Source: Photobacterium sp. DA100 (GTDB lineage Bacteria; Pseudomonadota; Gammaproteobacteria; Enterobacterales; Vibrionaceae). Taken from it: a stretch of 64,000 bases of DNA. The stretch lies in NCBI RefSeq assembly GCF_029223585.1, contig NZ_CP119423.1, positions 868,001 to 932,000 of the forward strand, given 5' to 3'. Positions 41,934 to 53,117 of this stretch are shown here, piece by piece (the stretch's first letter is position 1; every line of letters starts with the position of its first letter). The notes under the pieces are model-generated. The model searched no databases and was not told the DNA's origin. It saw only the letters and a program-made list of their open reading frames with translations. The position numbers and the translations under genes were made by a program.

Positions 41934-43832
41934 ATGAGCGAACAAACTATCCACAAAAATAAGGAAACCCGTGGTTTTCAGTCTGAGGTAAAGCAGCTAC
42001 TGCAATTGATGATTCATTCTTTGTATTCCAACAAAGAGATCTTTTTGCGTGAGCTGATTTCTAATGCGTCTGATGCAGCCGACAAGCTGCGCTTTCGTGC
42101 ATTATCTCAGCCAGACTTGTATGAAAACGATGCCGAGCTTGGCGTTAAGCTCTCCTTTAACGAGCAGGCTGGTACGCTAACGATCAGCGACAACGGTATT
42201 GGTATGACCCGTGATGATGTGATTGAGCATCTGGGGACGATTGCCAAGTCTGGCACCAAGGACTTCTTTGCCAAGCTGAGTGAAGACGAGTCGAAAGACT
42301 CGCAGCTGATTGGCCAGTTTGGGGTGGGCTTCTATTCAGCGTTTATTGTTGCTGATTCTGTCACTGTCAATACGCGTGCTGCCGGCGTCGCGGCGGATCA
42401 GGCGGTGTCTTGGCAGTCGGGCGGTGAAGGCGATTACACAGTAGAAGATATCGTCAAAGAGAGCCGCGGTACTGACATCGTGCTGCACTTGCGTGAGGAC
42501 GAAAAGGAGTTCTTAAGCGAGTACCGCCTGCGTGACATTATCGGCAAATATTCTGATCACATCGGTATTCCGGTACAGATCCAGACCATTGAACGCGATG
42601 AGGAAGGCCAGGAAACCGGGCGCAAGTGGGAACAAATCAACAAGGCGCAAGCGCTTTGGACCCGCAATAAGTCAGATATCTCTGAAGAAGAGTATAAAGA
42701 ATTCTATAAGCACGTCTCGCATGACTTTGCCGAGCCGTTGACTTGGAGCCACAACCGGGTAGAAGGTAAGCAGGACTATACCAGCCTGCTTTATATTCCG
42801 TCTAAGGCGCCATGGGATCTGTACAACCGCGAGACTAAGCACGGCTTGAAACTGTATGTCCAGCGTGTCTTTATCATGGACGATGCTGAGCAGTTTATGC
42901 CATCTTACCTGCGCTTCATGCGGGGCCTGATTGATTCGAACGATCTGCCGCTGAACGTGTCGCGCGAAATCCTGCAGGATAATAAAGTCACGCAATCGTT
43001 GCGCAAGGCCTGCACCAAGCGTGCGCTGACCATGATGGATCGCTTGGCGAGCAATGATGCTGAGAAATACCAGACATTGTGGAATGAATTCGGCCAGGTA
43101 TTGAAAGAGGGACCGGTTGAAGATTTCGCTAACCGCGACAAGATCGCAAAGCTGCTTCGCTTCAGTTCGACCCACGCTGAGACGGTTGAACAAACTGTAT
43201 CGCTAGCTGACTACATCGAGCGCATGAAAGAAGGCCAGGATAAGATTTACTTCCTGACCGCCGATAGCTTCAGCGCGGCTAAGAACAGCCCGCACCTAGA
43301 GCAGTTCCGTGCCAAGGGGCTTGAAGTGCTGCTGATGCACGACCGCATTGACGAGTGGTTGATGGGCCACTTGCCGGAGTTTGAGGGCAAGCAATTCCAG
43401 GCGATCACCAAAGCGGATCTTGATCTTTCAGCTTTCGAGCAGGAAGAAGAGAAAGAGAAGCGCAAGGAAACGGAAGAAGCCTTCCAGTCAGTGGTTGAAC
43501 GTACCAAGACTTATCTTGGCGAGCGGGTGAAAGATGTGCGCACTACGTTCAAGTTAAAAGACACGCCAGCAGTGGTGGTGACTGACGAAAACGAAATGGG
43601 TACTCAAATGGCGAAATTACTGGCGGCTGCAGGCCACGACGCGCCAGAGGTACAGTACATTTTCGAGCTTAACCCTGAGCATCCGCTGGTTAGCAAAATG
43701 GCCGATGAAGCCGACGAGGAGATTTTCGGTCGTTGGGTCGAGATGCTATTGGGCCAGGCGATGCTGGCGGAAAAAGGCACAATGGACGACCCGTCCCAGT
43801 TCCTGACCGCCGTTAATAAACTGCTGGCATAA
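41934..43832 (+). CDS. htpG: Chaperone protein HtpG (Hsp90)
   Basis: This 632-residue protein starts at ATG 41934 (GGAG upstream). An in-frame ATG at 41883 adds a non-family tail. It has the GHKL ATPase domain motifs [21 protein letters not shown] and [11 protein letters not shown], then the middle domain (NVSREILQ) and C-terminal dimerisation domain. Length fits HtpG (624 in E. coli). It is an ATP-dependent cytoplasmic chaperone. Confidence 0.96.
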   Translation: MSEQTIHKNKETRGFQSEVKQLLQLMIHSLYSNKEIFLRELISNASDAADKLRFRALSQPDLYENDAELGVKLSFNEQAGTLTISDNGIGMTRDDVIEHLGTIAKSGTKDFFAKLSEDESKDSQLIGQFGVGFYSAFIVADSVTVNTRAAGVAADQAVSWQSGGEGDYTVEDIVKESRGTDIVLHLREDEKEFLSEYRLRDIIGKYSDHIGIPVQIQTIERDEEGQETGRKWEQINKAQALWTRNKSDISEEEYKEFYKHVSHDFAEPLTWSHNRVEGKQDYTSLLYIPSKAPWDLYNRETKHGLKLYVQRVFIMDDAEQFMPSYLRFMRGLIDSNDLPLNVSREILQDNKVTQSLRKACTKRALTMMDRLASNDAEKYQTLWNEFGQVLKEGPVEDFANRDKIAKLLRFSSTHAETVEQTVSLADYIERMKEGQDKIYFLTADSFSAAKNSPHLEQFRAKGLEVLLMHDRIDEWLMGHLPEFEGKQFQAITKADLDLSAFEQEEEKEKRKETEEAFQSVVERTKTYLGERVKDVRTTFKLKDTPAVVVTDENEMGTQMAKLLAAAGHDAPEVQYIFELNPEHPLVSKMADEADEEIFGRWVEMLLGQAMLAEKGTMDDPSQFLTAVNKLLA

Positions 43833-43985
43833 AGGCGGGGCACAATGGAGCGGGCAGGGTAGGACTAAGGTCTAATCGCCTGCTACCGGTGTCAAATTGT
43901 ATTCTGATAAAGCATGTAATCGCTGCCCAGTCGAGGGACTGGGCTTGCGACTGTGCCGTAATCAGTGTATTTTTCACTTCTTTGA

Positions 43986-44660
<675 letters not shown>

Positions 44661-44684
44661 TTGCAAGCTGCTTAGCAAGTTCAG

Positions 44685-44719
44685 AAACGGGCTGGCCATT
44701 AGGTCAGCCCGTTTTTTAT
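44685..44719 (+). terminator. adk terminator
   Basis: AAACGGGCTG / CAGCCCGTTT stem with T run, 25 bases past the stop. Confidence 0.88.
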
Positions 44720-44839
44720 TGCAGAAATGATCCAATTAATACCTGTTCGGGTATAACCGACTGAAAAGAAAACTGATACAGTTATATCCACCTATTATTG
44801 AGCTGGTTGACCAATACTGCCGTTAGCGTGAAGGATGAT

Positions 44840-45835
44840 ATGAGCGAGCAAAGCACAAATAACAAAACTCAAACCTGCCCGTATGGGGTGCTGCTAGTTA
44901 ATCTAGGAACGCCCGATGAAGCAACACCGGCAGGGGTGAAGCGATTCCTGTCCGAGTTCCTCCATGACCATCGTGTGGTCGATATGAACCGCTGGCTTTG
45001 GTGCCCGATCCTGCATGGGGTGATTCTGCCGATCCGTTCGCCGAAAGTGGCCAAGCTCTATCAGTCGGTATGGATGGATGACGGTTCACCCTTGATGGTG
45101 TACTCGAAGCGCCAGCAGCAGGCGCTCTCAGCACAACTGGGAGTACCGGTTGAGCTGGGGATGACCTACGGTAATCCGAGCATGCTAGATGGTTTGGATG
45201 CACTCAAGCAGCAGGGGTGCGAGCGAGTGCTGGTACTGCCGTTGTATCCGCAATATTCGCGAACGACGACCGCGGCGGTGTTCGACAAGGTGGCGAAGGT
45301 GCTGAAGGCGAGGGCGGATATTCCTGAATTGCGCTTTGTAAACCACTACTACGACCATCCTGGCTATATTGCCGCTCTGGCGGAATCGGTCGAGACTTTT
45401 TGGCAGCAAAACGGCAAAGCCGACTATTTGCTGTGCTCTTTCCATGGGATCCCGAAACGTTATGCCGACCATGGCGATCCATACCCGCAGCACTGTAACG
45501 GCACCACCGCCTTGCTGGCGGAAAAGCTCGGTATGCCGCGCGAGCAAATGAGCATGAGCTACCAGTCGATATTCGGCCGTGAAGAGTGGCTCAAACCCTA
45601 TACCGAAGGCACCATTAGGGAGCTGGCGCAAAAGGGGGTGAAGCGACTGGATGTCATTTGCCCGGCTTTTTCCGTTGACTGCCTGGAAACTCTGGAAGAA
45701 ATTGCCGAGGGGTGCAAAGAGGTATTTCTCGAGGCTGGGGGGGAGAGCTTCAATCTGATCCCTTGCCTGAATGACAATCCCGCCCACATTGATCTGATGG
45801 CCTCGCTGGTACAGCAACACAGCCAAGGCTGGTGA
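44840..45835 (+). CDS. hemH: Ferrochelatase
   Basis: This 331-residue enzyme inserts Fe(II) into protoporphyrin IX at the membrane, the last step of haem synthesis. Motifs are [10 protein letters not shown] near the start and the catalytic [16 protein letters not shown] with its invariant His. The ATG at 44840 has AAGGA upstream; an earlier one at 44798 is unlikely. Placed after adk as in E. coli. Confidence 0.95.
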   Translation: MSEQSTNNKTQTCPYGVLLVNLGTPDEATPAGVKRFLSEFLHDHRVVDMNRWLWCPILHGVILPIRSPKVAKLYQSVWMDDGSPLMVYSKRQQQALSAQLGVPVELGMTYGNPSMLDGLDALKQQGCERVLVLPLYPQYSRTTTAAVFDKVAKVLKARADIPELRFVNHYYDHPGYIAALAESVETFWQQNGKADYLLCSFHGIPKRYADHGDPYPQHCNGTTALLAEKLGMPREQMSMSYQSIFGREEWLKPYTEGTIRELAQKGVKRLDVICPAFSVDCLETLEEIAEGCKEVFLEAGGESFNLIPCLNDNPAHIDLMASLVQQHSQGW

Positions 45836-45997
45836 GGAACAGCCCTTAGACCACGGGTGTCGACAATGGTGAACACCCTGTATGGGAATCTTGCCTGCAT
45901 CAGGGCCAAGCTCTTGCATTCTGTGAGAGCTTTTTCTTTTTTGTTCTATATTCTGTGATAGAATTCGCAAAAATTTTTCAACAGACAGCTCATTGAC

Positions 45998-47302
45998 ATG
46001 AAATTTCCAGGCCAACGCAAATCCAAGCACTACTTCCCGGTCCATGCTCGTGATCCCCTTCTTAGCCAAGCTAAGCAAGACAAGCGACTGACACGTACGC
46101 ATATTGTCGGTATTGATCAGACTCTTGTTGATATTGAAGCATGTGTCGAAGACGAATTCCTGGAACGCTATGAGCTAAGCAAAGGCCACTCGCTGGTGAT
46201 CTCCGACGAGAAAGCCGAAGCGCTTTACCGCGAGTTGAAAGACAATGATTTGATCAGCCACGAGTTCGCTGGTGGTACGATCGGTAATACCCTGCACAAC
46301 TATTCGGTACTGGCTGATGACAAATCTGTTCTGCTGGGCGTGATGAGCAAAGATATTGAAATCGGCAGCTATGCCTACCGTTATCTGTGCAACACTTCAA
46401 GCCGCATGGACATGAACCACCTGCAGCCGGTCAATGGCCCGATTGGCCGTTGTTTCGCCCTGATCTCCAAAGACGGCGAACGTACCTTCGCGATTAACGA
46501 AGGCCGAATGAATCAGCTGGAACCAAGCAGTATTCCTGAAGATGTTTTCAAGCGAGCCTCTGCGTTGGTGCTGACGGCTTACTTGGTACGTTGTAAAGAC
46601 GGTGACCCAATGCCTGCTGCAACGATGAAGGCCATTGAGTACGCCAAGAAGCACGATGTACCGGTGGTGCTGACTTTGGGCACCAAGTTCGTGATCGAAG
46701 ACGACCCACAGTGGTGGCGTGACTTCCTGCGTGATCACGTGACGGTTGTTGCGATGAACGAAGACGAAGCCGAAGCCCTGACAGGTGAGTCTGATCCGCT
46801 GATGGCATCAGAGAAAACGTTGGAGTGGGTTGACTTGGTACTGTGCACTGCAGGCCCTGTTGGCTTGTACACGGCGGGCTACACCGAAGATGAAGCCAAG
46901 CGTGAAACCAGCTTGCCTCTTCTTCCGGGTGAAATCCCAGAGTTCAACCGCTATGAGTTCAGCCGCCCAATGCTGAAGACAGAATGTCAAAACCCGATCA
47001 AGGTGTACTCGCACATTGCACCTTACATGGGGGGCCCTGAGCGTATCAAGAACACCAACGGTGCCGGTGACGGCGCATTGTCGGCGTTGCTGCACGACAT
47101 GTCTGCCAACCGCTACCACAAAGAAAACGTGCCGAAATCAAGCAAGCATCAGTTTGATTTCCTGACTTACTCGTCGTTCTCGCAGATCTGCCTGTATTCG
47201 AACCGTGTGAGCTACGAAGTACTGGCTCAGCACTCGCCACGCCTATCACGAGGCCTGCCTGAGCGTGAAGATAGCCTGGAAGAGGCATACTGGGAGCGTT
47301 AA
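45998..47302 (+). CDS. gsk: Inosine-guanosine kinase
   Basis: This 434-residue PfkB/ribokinase-family enzyme makes IMP and GMP from the nucleosides. It has a long N-terminus MKFPGQRKSKHYFPVHARD like E. coli Gsk (434 residues), and the PfkB catalytic signature NTNGAGDGALSALLHD. It belongs to purine salvage together with apt. Followed by its own terminator. Confidence 0.95.
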   Translation: MKFPGQRKSKHYFPVHARDPLLSQAKQDKRLTRTHIVGIDQTLVDIEACVEDEFLERYELSKGHSLVISDEKAEALYRELKDNDLISHEFAGGTIGNTLHNYSVLADDKSVLLGVMSKDIEIGSYAYRYLCNTSSRMDMNHLQPVNGPIGRCFALISKDGERTFAINEGRMNQLEPSSIPEDVFKRASALVLTAYLVRCKDGDPMPAATMKAIEYAKKHDVPVVLTLGTKFVIEDDPQWWRDFLRDHVTVVAMNEDEAEALTGESDPLMASEKTLEWVDLVLCTAGPVGLYTAGYTEDEAKRETSLPLLPGEIPEFNRYEFSRPMLKTECQNPIKVYSHIAPYMGGPERIKNTNGAGDGALSALLHDMSANRYHKENVPKSSKHQFDFLTYSSFSQICLYSNRVSYEVLAQHSPRLSRGLPEREDSLEEAYWER

Positions 47303-47320
47303 GGCTCAGATGGCACAAGA

Positions 47321-47350
47321 AAAGGTCAACTTCGGTTGACCTTTTTTTTT
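47321..47350 (+). terminator. gsk terminator
   Basis: AAAGGTCAAC / GTTGACCTTT stem, TTCG tetraloop, T run. Confidence 0.9.
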
Positions 47351-47472
47351 CAGTCTTGAAGTGCTTAATTTACTGATCGTTCTTTATTAAGAATAAAAAC
47401 ACTAAGCGGTAGGCGCTTTTTTGCTTTTGCACCTATGATTATTTTGGAGTTCATACCAAGGAGAGAATAATC

Positions 47473-48009
47473 ATGAAAAAACATGCAGTGGCAATGGCAG
47501 TGATCGCCGTGATTGGGGCGCCCTCAGCGTTTGCGGCAGTGACTCTGGAGCAGGGCACGCAGGAATTTGCCCTACAGGGTAGTTTGGATCTTGATTATGT
47601 CGATGACTACCTGTTCGTGCTTAATACGTCCTATGGGTATTTTATCCGCAATAACTGGGAAATTGGTGGGGTGCTGGATGTCAGCATGAGCGATAGTACC
47701 CAGCAGTTTCAACTAGGGGCTTTTACGGAGTACAACTTCACCAACAGCACCAACTGGGTTCCTTACCTTGGGGCGGCAGCCCAAGTGGCCAACCTGTCGG
47801 GTGATGATGGCGATTTTGATTTTGATTTTGAAGATGTCACGGCACTGAACATCAAAATTTCTGGCGGTGTGAAGTATTTCATCAACCCGCATGTCGCGAT
47901 AAGTGCCGAGGTGAACTACAACATTGCCACTGATGACATCAACGTGACCAAGGACGGTGTTGAAGACAGCTTCACCCGCTTTATCTTCGGTACCCGTTTT
48001 TACTTTTAG
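47473..48009 (+). CDS. Small outer-membrane beta-barrel protein
   Basis: This 178-residue protein has a signal peptide (MKKHAVAMAVIAVIGAPSAFA). Alternating-strand segments of an 8-strand OmpX/OmpW-like barrel and a terminal Phe (FGTRFYF) follow. Asp-rich loop GDDGDFDFDFED may bind cations. AAGGAGAG upstream of the ATG. A named family is not clear to me. Function is unknown. Confidence 0.75.
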   Translation: MKKHAVAMAVIAVIGAPSAFAAVTLEQGTQEFALQGSLDLDYVDDYLFVLNTSYGYFIRNNWEIGGVLDVSMSDSTQQFQLGAFTEYNFTNSTNWVPYLGAAAQVANLSGDDGDFDFDFEDVTALNIKISGGVKYFINPHVAISAEVNYNIATDDINVTKDGVEDSFTRFIFGTRFYF

Positions 48010-48027
48010 TGTTTGAGACGTGAAATC

Positions 48028-48060
48028 AAAAAACGAGAGCCATTTGGCTCTCGTTTTCTG
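48028..48060. terminator. Bidirectional terminator between the beta-barrel gene and asnB
   Basis: AAAACGAGAGCC / GGCTCTCGTTTT perfect 12-bp stem with ATTT loop, with A and T runs on both sides, serving convergent genes. Confidence 0.85.
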
Positions 48061-48081
48061 TTTAGAAGGGTTGTTAGCGTA

Positions 48082-49746
48082 TTAGTAGGCTTCGTTGTGC
48101 ACGGCGGCAACGGCGCGACCTGATGGATCGGCACTGTTCTTGAAGCTTTCATCCCATTCAATGGCCTTGGCGCTTGAGCAGGCGATTGACGGGCCGCCCG
48201 GAACACATTTTGCCGCGTCTTCCAACGGGAACAGCTCTTCGAAGATCTCGCGGTAAACGTAAGCCTCTTTGGTGGTCGGCGTGTTGTATGGGAAGCGGAA
48301 CTTGGCGGTTTCCAGCTGTTGCTCCGATACTTTGGCTTCCGCCACCTCTTTTAGGGTATCAATCCAGCTGTAGCCTACACCGTCCGAGAACTGCTCTTTC
48401 TGGCGCCAGGCAACAGATTCCGGCAGGTAGTGGCCGAAGCATTCACGGATAATGTGTTTTTCCATCTTGCCGTTGCCACACATTTTGTCCTCTGGGTTCA
48501 GGCGCATCGCCACTTCCAGGAACTCTTTGTCGAGGAACGGTACACGCGCTTCGATCCCCCAGGCCGCCATCGATTTGTTGGCACGGGCACAGTCGAACAT
48601 GTTCAGGGCCAGTAGCTTGCGCACGGTTTCTTCATGGAATTCCTGCGCACTCGGTGCCTTGTGGAAATACAGGTAGCCGCCAAAGACTTCATCGGCACCT
48701 TCACCCGAGAGCACCATTTTGATCCCCATCGCGCGGATTTTACGCGACATCAGGTACATCGGCGTTGACGCGCGGATAGTCGTGACATCGTAGGTCTCGA
48801 TGTGGTAAATCACATCACGGATGGCATCCAGGCCTTCTTGAATGGTGTAAGTCAGTTCGTGATGGACCGTACCGATATGGTCGGCCACTTCTTTGGCGGC
48901 TTTGAGATCCGGAGCGCCTTCAAGGCCAATGGCAAAGGAGTGCAGCGTTGGCCACCAGGCATCAGACTCTTCGTTGTCTTCGATACGGCGCGCCGCAAAT
49001 TTTTTGGTAATCGCGGAAATAACCGAGGAATCCAGGCCACCAGAAAGCAGCACACCATAAGGCACATCCGTCATAAGCTGACGCTTAACCGCACTTTCCA
49101 GGGCCTCAGAGAGGGCAACTTTGTCCGTCTTGGCATCGGCCACGGTATCAAATTCCATCCAGTCGCGCTTGTAGTAGCGGGTTGGTTCGCCGGCCTTGCT
49201 CCATAGGAAGTGGCCCGGAGGGAACTCGCTGATTGTCTTACAGACAGGAACCAGAGCCTTCATTTCCGAGGCGACATAGTAGTTACCGTGCTCGTCATAC
49301 CCCTGGTAGAGCGGAATGATACCGATATGGTCACGGCCGATCAGGTAGGCATCTTCCTGCTCGTCATACAGGATAAAGCCGAAAATACCGTTGAGGTAAT
49401 CCAGCAGCTCTGGGCCTTTTTCCTTATACAGAGCCAGGATGATTTCGCAGTCAGACTCGGTCTGGAACGGATAGTCCGGTGCAAACTCTGCACGCAGCTC
49501 TTTGTGGTTGTAGATCTCGCCATTGACGGCCAGCGCATGTGTTTTTTCAGCATTGTACAGTGGCTGCTCGCCGCTGTTCAGGTCTACGATAGCCAGACGC
49601 TCATGCACAAGGATGGCTTTATCCGTTGAATAAATGCCAGACCAGTCTGGGCCGCGGTGGCGCATTTTTTTAGACATTTCCAATGCGGTTTGACGCAATG
49701 CGGTTGCATCGCTCTTGATGTCTAGGATCCCAAATACTGAACACAT
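48082..49746 (-). CDS. asnB: Asparagine synthetase B (glutamine-hydrolysing)
   Basis: This 554-residue enzyme starts MCSVFGILDIKSD at 49746 (AGGA upstream), so Cys2 becomes the glutaminase nucleophile. The upstream in-frame ATG at 49938 would bury that Cys and is wrong. The synthetase domain has the PP-loop LLSGGLDSSVISA. Its length equals E. coli AsnB. It forms asparagine from aspartate, glutamine and ATP in the cytoplasm. Confidence 0.96.
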   Translation of the reverse strand: MCSVFGILDIKSDATALRQTALEMSKKMRHRGPDWSGIYSTDKAILVHERLAIVDLNSGEQPLYNAEKTHALAVNGEIYNHKELRAEFAPDYPFQTESDCEIILALYKEKGPELLDYLNGIFGFILYDEQEDAYLIGRDHIGIIPLYQGYDEHGNYYVASEMKALVPVCKTISEFPPGHFLWSKAGEPTRYYKRDWMEFDTVADAKTDKVALSEALESAVKRQLMTDVPYGVLLSGGLDSSVISAITKKFAARRIEDNEESDAWWPTLHSFAIGLEGAPDLKAAKEVADHIGTVHHELTYTIQEGLDAIRDVIYHIETYDVTTIRASTPMYLMSRKIRAMGIKMVLSGEGADEVFGGYLYFHKAPSAQEFHEETVRKLLALNMFDCARANKSMAAWGIEARVPFLDKEFLEVAMRLNPEDKMCGNGKMEKHIIRECFGHYLPESVAWRQKEQFSDGVGYSWIDTLKEVAEAKVSEQQLETAKFRFPYNTPTTKEAYVYREIFEELFPLEDAAKCVPGGPSIACSSAKAIEWDESFKNSADPSGRAVAAVHNEAY

Positions 49747-50041
49747 ACTTCCTACCCCAAAATTAACTAATATTGCTATCCATGAAATTGTCGGAACCAG
49801 CGTGGCGATGAACACTACCTTGGTGGCGGCTTGTTCAGTTACCCGCGAGCACTTAGTAGAGCGCCAGGCAGATCTTGGCCACGTCATTGCTGTCCTTTCG
49901 TTAATTGTTAAAATTGCGTATTCAACAATAAATTGCAACCATCAATTTCAATTCAACAAACAAAAAGAACTATCACTGAATATAATTTAATAAAAATAGG
50001 TAAAAGTGAATATTATCTAAATGCGGGTGATATTTTGCGCA
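49747..50041. other. Upstream region of asnB, no gene seen
   Basis: AT-rich, especially 49900-50030. It should hold the asnB promoter. No convincing ORF or RNA was found. Confidence 0.45.
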
Positions 50042-50070
50042 CAAAAACAAACGGCAGCCGAAGCTGCCGT
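50042..50070 (-). terminator. Terminator of the CPA2 antiporter gene
   Basis: Leftward ACGGCAGC / GCTGCCGT stem with CGAA-type tetraloop, followed on the minus strand by a T-rich run. Confidence 0.85.
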
Positions 50071-50091
50071 CTTACTGTGAAGTGGTAATCG

Positions 50092-51678
50092 TTACCGAGA
50101 CTTAATTTGCGGCGACAAATGCTCGCACACATGTCGGGCGAAACCGCTACCGGCTTCTTGGTAGATGTTGAAGGCCGCATCGACTCCCAGAGCGGCCAAC
50201 TCTTGCTCCTCGTCACCGTATTTGGCAATAGCGGCAATCTGCCCTTGATAGTTGCGCTCGCGAATTTGTTCAAGGGCAAAGCTGTTGGCATGGCTATGAG
50301 GCATGGCGAGCAGGATCAGTTTGATATTTTGCTTTGAAATAACCCGAGCCCAAAAGTCAGGGTCGGTGGCATCTCCGTGGATCACATGACGGCCTTCCTC
50401 TTGATGCTGCAAAACTGAATCTTCCCGGGTTTCGACGCCGATGATGTTATTGCCATATGTCTCGACCAGTTCGTCATAGGCACCGCTGCCGATACGGCCC
50501 ATCCCCAAGATCAGAATCTGTTTGTCGCCGAGGTCAATCAGGCGATCACTGGCATTGAGCTTTTCTGGTTCGAACTCTTTGAGCCACTTCGAGGCATCTT
50601 TGTACAGGCGGTGGCCCAGGCTGTTGAGCGGTGCCGCGATAAGGAAAGAGAGTGAGACCGCAATCGCGATAGCGACCAGAAAGCTGCCCGGTAGCATCCC
50701 CATCTTGTAGGCGAGGCCGCCGACGATGAGGCCGAATTCGCTGTAGTTGAATAGGGTCAGGGTGCCGAGCAGGGAGGTACGGACCCGGTAGCGGAACAGG
50801 TTGAAGATGACATAGTACAAAATCCCCTTCAGAGGCAGCATCACCATCAGCAGCAACGCCATCAGCAGTCCGTCGAGTGTCGGTTGCTCGGCCAAGCCAA
50901 TGTTGAGGAAGAAGCAGACCAGCAGCAGCTCTTTAAGGTTGAACAGCGACTTGGACATTTCTGAAGACTTGGGGTGGGCCGCGAGCATCATCCCCATGAT
51001 AAGCGCACCGAGATCGGCTTTCATGCCGACCAATTCGAATAGGCCTGCACCGGTGACTAGCGCAAGGAAAATGCCGTAAAGCACCAGCATTTCACCGTGA
51101 CCGGCACGATCGAGGATCTTGAATAGCGATGGGCGCAGCAGTGGCAGGGCAAATAGGGCAAGCGCTGTGATTTCCGGGATCTTGCCGGTTGAGACGGTCA
51201 GGAAGATCACCGCAAAGATATCCTGCATGACCAGGATCCCGATGGCGAGGGTGCCGTAAGTTGCGTTGAGCTCGCCTTTTTCCTGGAGCACCTTAATGGC
51301 AAATACCGTACTGGAGAACGACAGGGCGAAGCCCAACAGAGCGATCTGGCTAACCTCAAGATCGGCCATCATGCCGATACCCAGTTGCTTGAGGATCAGC
51401 AATGCGAGGGTAAATAGGCCGGTCGTGAGCAGGTTATGAAGTGTGGCCCCGCCCCATATCTCTTTGGCGAGCAGGGTTTTGACATCGAGCTTCAGGCCGA
51501 TGGTAAACAGCAGCAGGGTGACCCCGAGATCCGCAAGGGTTGTCAGTACCGGGGTTGATGAATAGCCTGCCGTGTTAAGGGCAAACCCTGCGACGAGGAA
51601 GCCCACTAGAGGGGGCAGCTTGCACCTGAGTGCGATAAAGCCGGCCAAGAAGGCGGCGATAATATAGATAAGTTCCAT
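50092..51678 (-). CDS. ybaL: CPA2 cation/proton antiporter with TrkA-N domain (YbaL/KefB-like)
   Basis: This 528-residue inner-membrane protein has about 12 hydrophobic segments in residues 1-380, including LADLGVTLLLFTIGLKLDV. A cytosolic Rossmann TrkA-N/RCK domain (ILILGMGRIGSGAYDELV) then follows. It probably exchanges K+ or Na+ for protons. E. coli ybaL also follows gsk, but is about 558 residues with an added RCK-C part, so orthology is likely yet not certain. Confidence 0.82.
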   Translation of the reverse strand: MELIYIIAAFLAGFIALRCKLPPLVGFLVAGFALNTAGYSSTPVLTTLADLGVTLLLFTIGLKLDVKTLLAKEIWGGATLHNLLTTGLFTLALLILKQLGIGMMADLEVSQIALLGFALSFSSTVFAIKVLQEKGELNATYGTLAIGILVMQDIFAVIFLTVSTGKIPEITALALFALPLLRPSLFKILDRAGHGEMLVLYGIFLALVTGAGLFELVGMKADLGALIMGMMLAAHPKSSEMSKSLFNLKELLLVCFFLNIGLAEQPTLDGLLMALLLMVMLPLKGILYYVIFNLFRYRVRTSLLGTLTLFNYSEFGLIVGGLAYKMGMLPGSFLVAIAIAVSLSFLIAAPLNSLGHRLYKDASKWLKEFEPEKLNASDRLIDLGDKQILILGMGRIGSGAYDELVETYGNNIIGVETREDSVLQHQEEGRHVIHGDATDPDFWARVISKQNIKLILLAMPHSHANSFALEQIRERNYQGQIAAIAKYGDEEQELAALGVDAAFNIYQEAGSGFARHVCEHLSPQIKSR

Positions 51679-51900
51679 GTTAGGCTGACGTTCCTTACGG
51701 GTTTTTCGCCAGGCCCAAAAGTAGATTTATTAGAGATGTGGACTGGCTGCTTGCTGTGGAGTGCTGCAAGGCACAGGCCCTGCGAATACGACTCAACGGT
51801 TGATGGCGGAATATAACACAAAGGGCAGTCTCCTGTCCGGAAGCTGCCCTTAATATTTTGTAACAGGATGAATAACTTAGACAGTTATTCTCTATTTTTC

Positions 51901-53115
51901 TTACTCTTCCAGCAGGCGCTGCAGCAATACCCCGTTCAGCATCGCGCGCTTGATCATAGAGAATGCGCCAATGGTTGGCTGGGTATAAAGCTCAGACTCG
52001 ACGATTGGCAGGTCTTTGTTGAAGGTCGACAGTGACTGGGTCTCCACGCAGCGGCGTATTGCCGGGAAAATAACGTCTTTGGCTTGGGTAATATTACCCG
52101 CAACAACTATTTTCTGAGGATTAAACAAGTTAATCGTCATTGCCAGGGCCTTGCCAAGCTGGTTGCCGACCTTGATCAGGGCCTGGCTTGCCAACTCATC
52201 TCCCTTGTTTGCTGCATCGCAGATAGCCGGCATAGTGACTTCTTCCAGTTCCTGCAGCGAACTTGGGTAACCCTGCTCAAGCAAGCTCTGGACGTGGCGA
52301 ATAATCGCTGGATCGGCTGCAACGGTTTCAAGGCAGCCAAAGTTACCGCACTGGCACTTGTCACCGAGCGGATCGATCTGGATATGGCCAATTTCACCGA
52401 CATTGCGGTTATAGCCAAGAAAAACCTGGCCATTGACGATGATCCCAGCGCCGGTACCGTGGTGAACACTGACCAGAATAGAATCTTTACAGTCTTTGCT
52501 CGCCCCGAAGTAATGTTCAGCCAACGCCAAGCCGCGGATGTCATTGCCAACAAAGCAGGCAACGCCATACTTCTCGGTAATAATTTCTGACAGTGGCAGG
52601 TTGTCGACATCGATATGCGGCATGTATTCAACTACACCGCTTTCCGGGTCAATTAGGCCAGGTAGGGTAACACCAAAGGCAACTAACTCGCGAAGCACAT
52701 TCTGGTTGTCAGAAATGAACTTGCGGATATGCTCAAGTAAGCCATCGATAAGCTCTTGCTGATTGGTATAGTGGAAAGGGTGCGCGGTACCGACAATGTA
52801 TTTGCCGCTGAGATCATAAATGGTTTGCTCGATATAGTTTCGTCCAAGACGAATGGCAATCGAGTGGAAAGGTGCTGACTCTGTGGTCAGCGAAATTGCA
52901 CGCCGGCCTCCGGTGGAAGCCTGCTGCGCGACCTCTTTGATCAGGCCGCGCTCCAGCAGTTGGCGGGTGATTTTAGTAACACTTGCAGGTGCAAGCTGAC
53001 TGACATCAGCTACCTGGATTCGCGATATAGGGCCTTGCAAGTCGATGAGCCGGTAAACAGCTGCACTATTTAGCTGCTTTACCAGATCAACATTACCAAT
53101 TTGTCCGCCTGTCAT
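51901..53115 (-). CDS. nagC: NagC, ROK-family repressor of GlcNAc utilisation
   Basis: This 404-residue protein has an N-terminal winged helix (QLNSAAVYRLIDLQGPISRIQVA) and a ROK effector domain with zinc cysteines (GDKCQCGNFGCLETV). NagC binds GlcNAc-6-P and represses nag genes and chitin genes. It is the last gene of nagBAC, 2 bases after nagA. NagC-like boxes lie ahead of nagB and nagE. Confidence 0.95.
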   Translation of the reverse strand: MTGGQIGNVDLVKQLNSAAVYRLIDLQGPISRIQVADVSQLAPASVTKITRQLLERGLIKEVAQQASTGGRRAISLTTESAPFHSIAIRLGRNYIEQTIYDLSGKYIVGTAHPFHYTNQQELIDGLLEHIRKFISDNQNVLRELVAFGVTLPGLIDPESGVVEYMPHIDVDNLPLSEIITEKYGVACFVGNDIRGLALAEHYFGASKDCKDSILVSVHHGTGAGIIVNGQVFLGYNRNVGEIGHIQIDPLGDKCQCGNFGCLETVAADPAIIRHVQSLLEQGYPSSLQELEEVTMPAICDAANKGDELASQALIKVGNQLGKALAMTINLFNPQKIVVAGNITQAKDVIFPAIRRCVETQSLSTFNKDLPIVESELYTQPTIGAFSMIKRAMLNGVLLQRLLEE

Positions 53116-53117
53116 AG

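Noticed and set aside
45856..45879. Hairpin GGGTGT...ACACCC after hemH as a terminator
   Set aside because: There is no T run after it and the loop is long; left unassigned.
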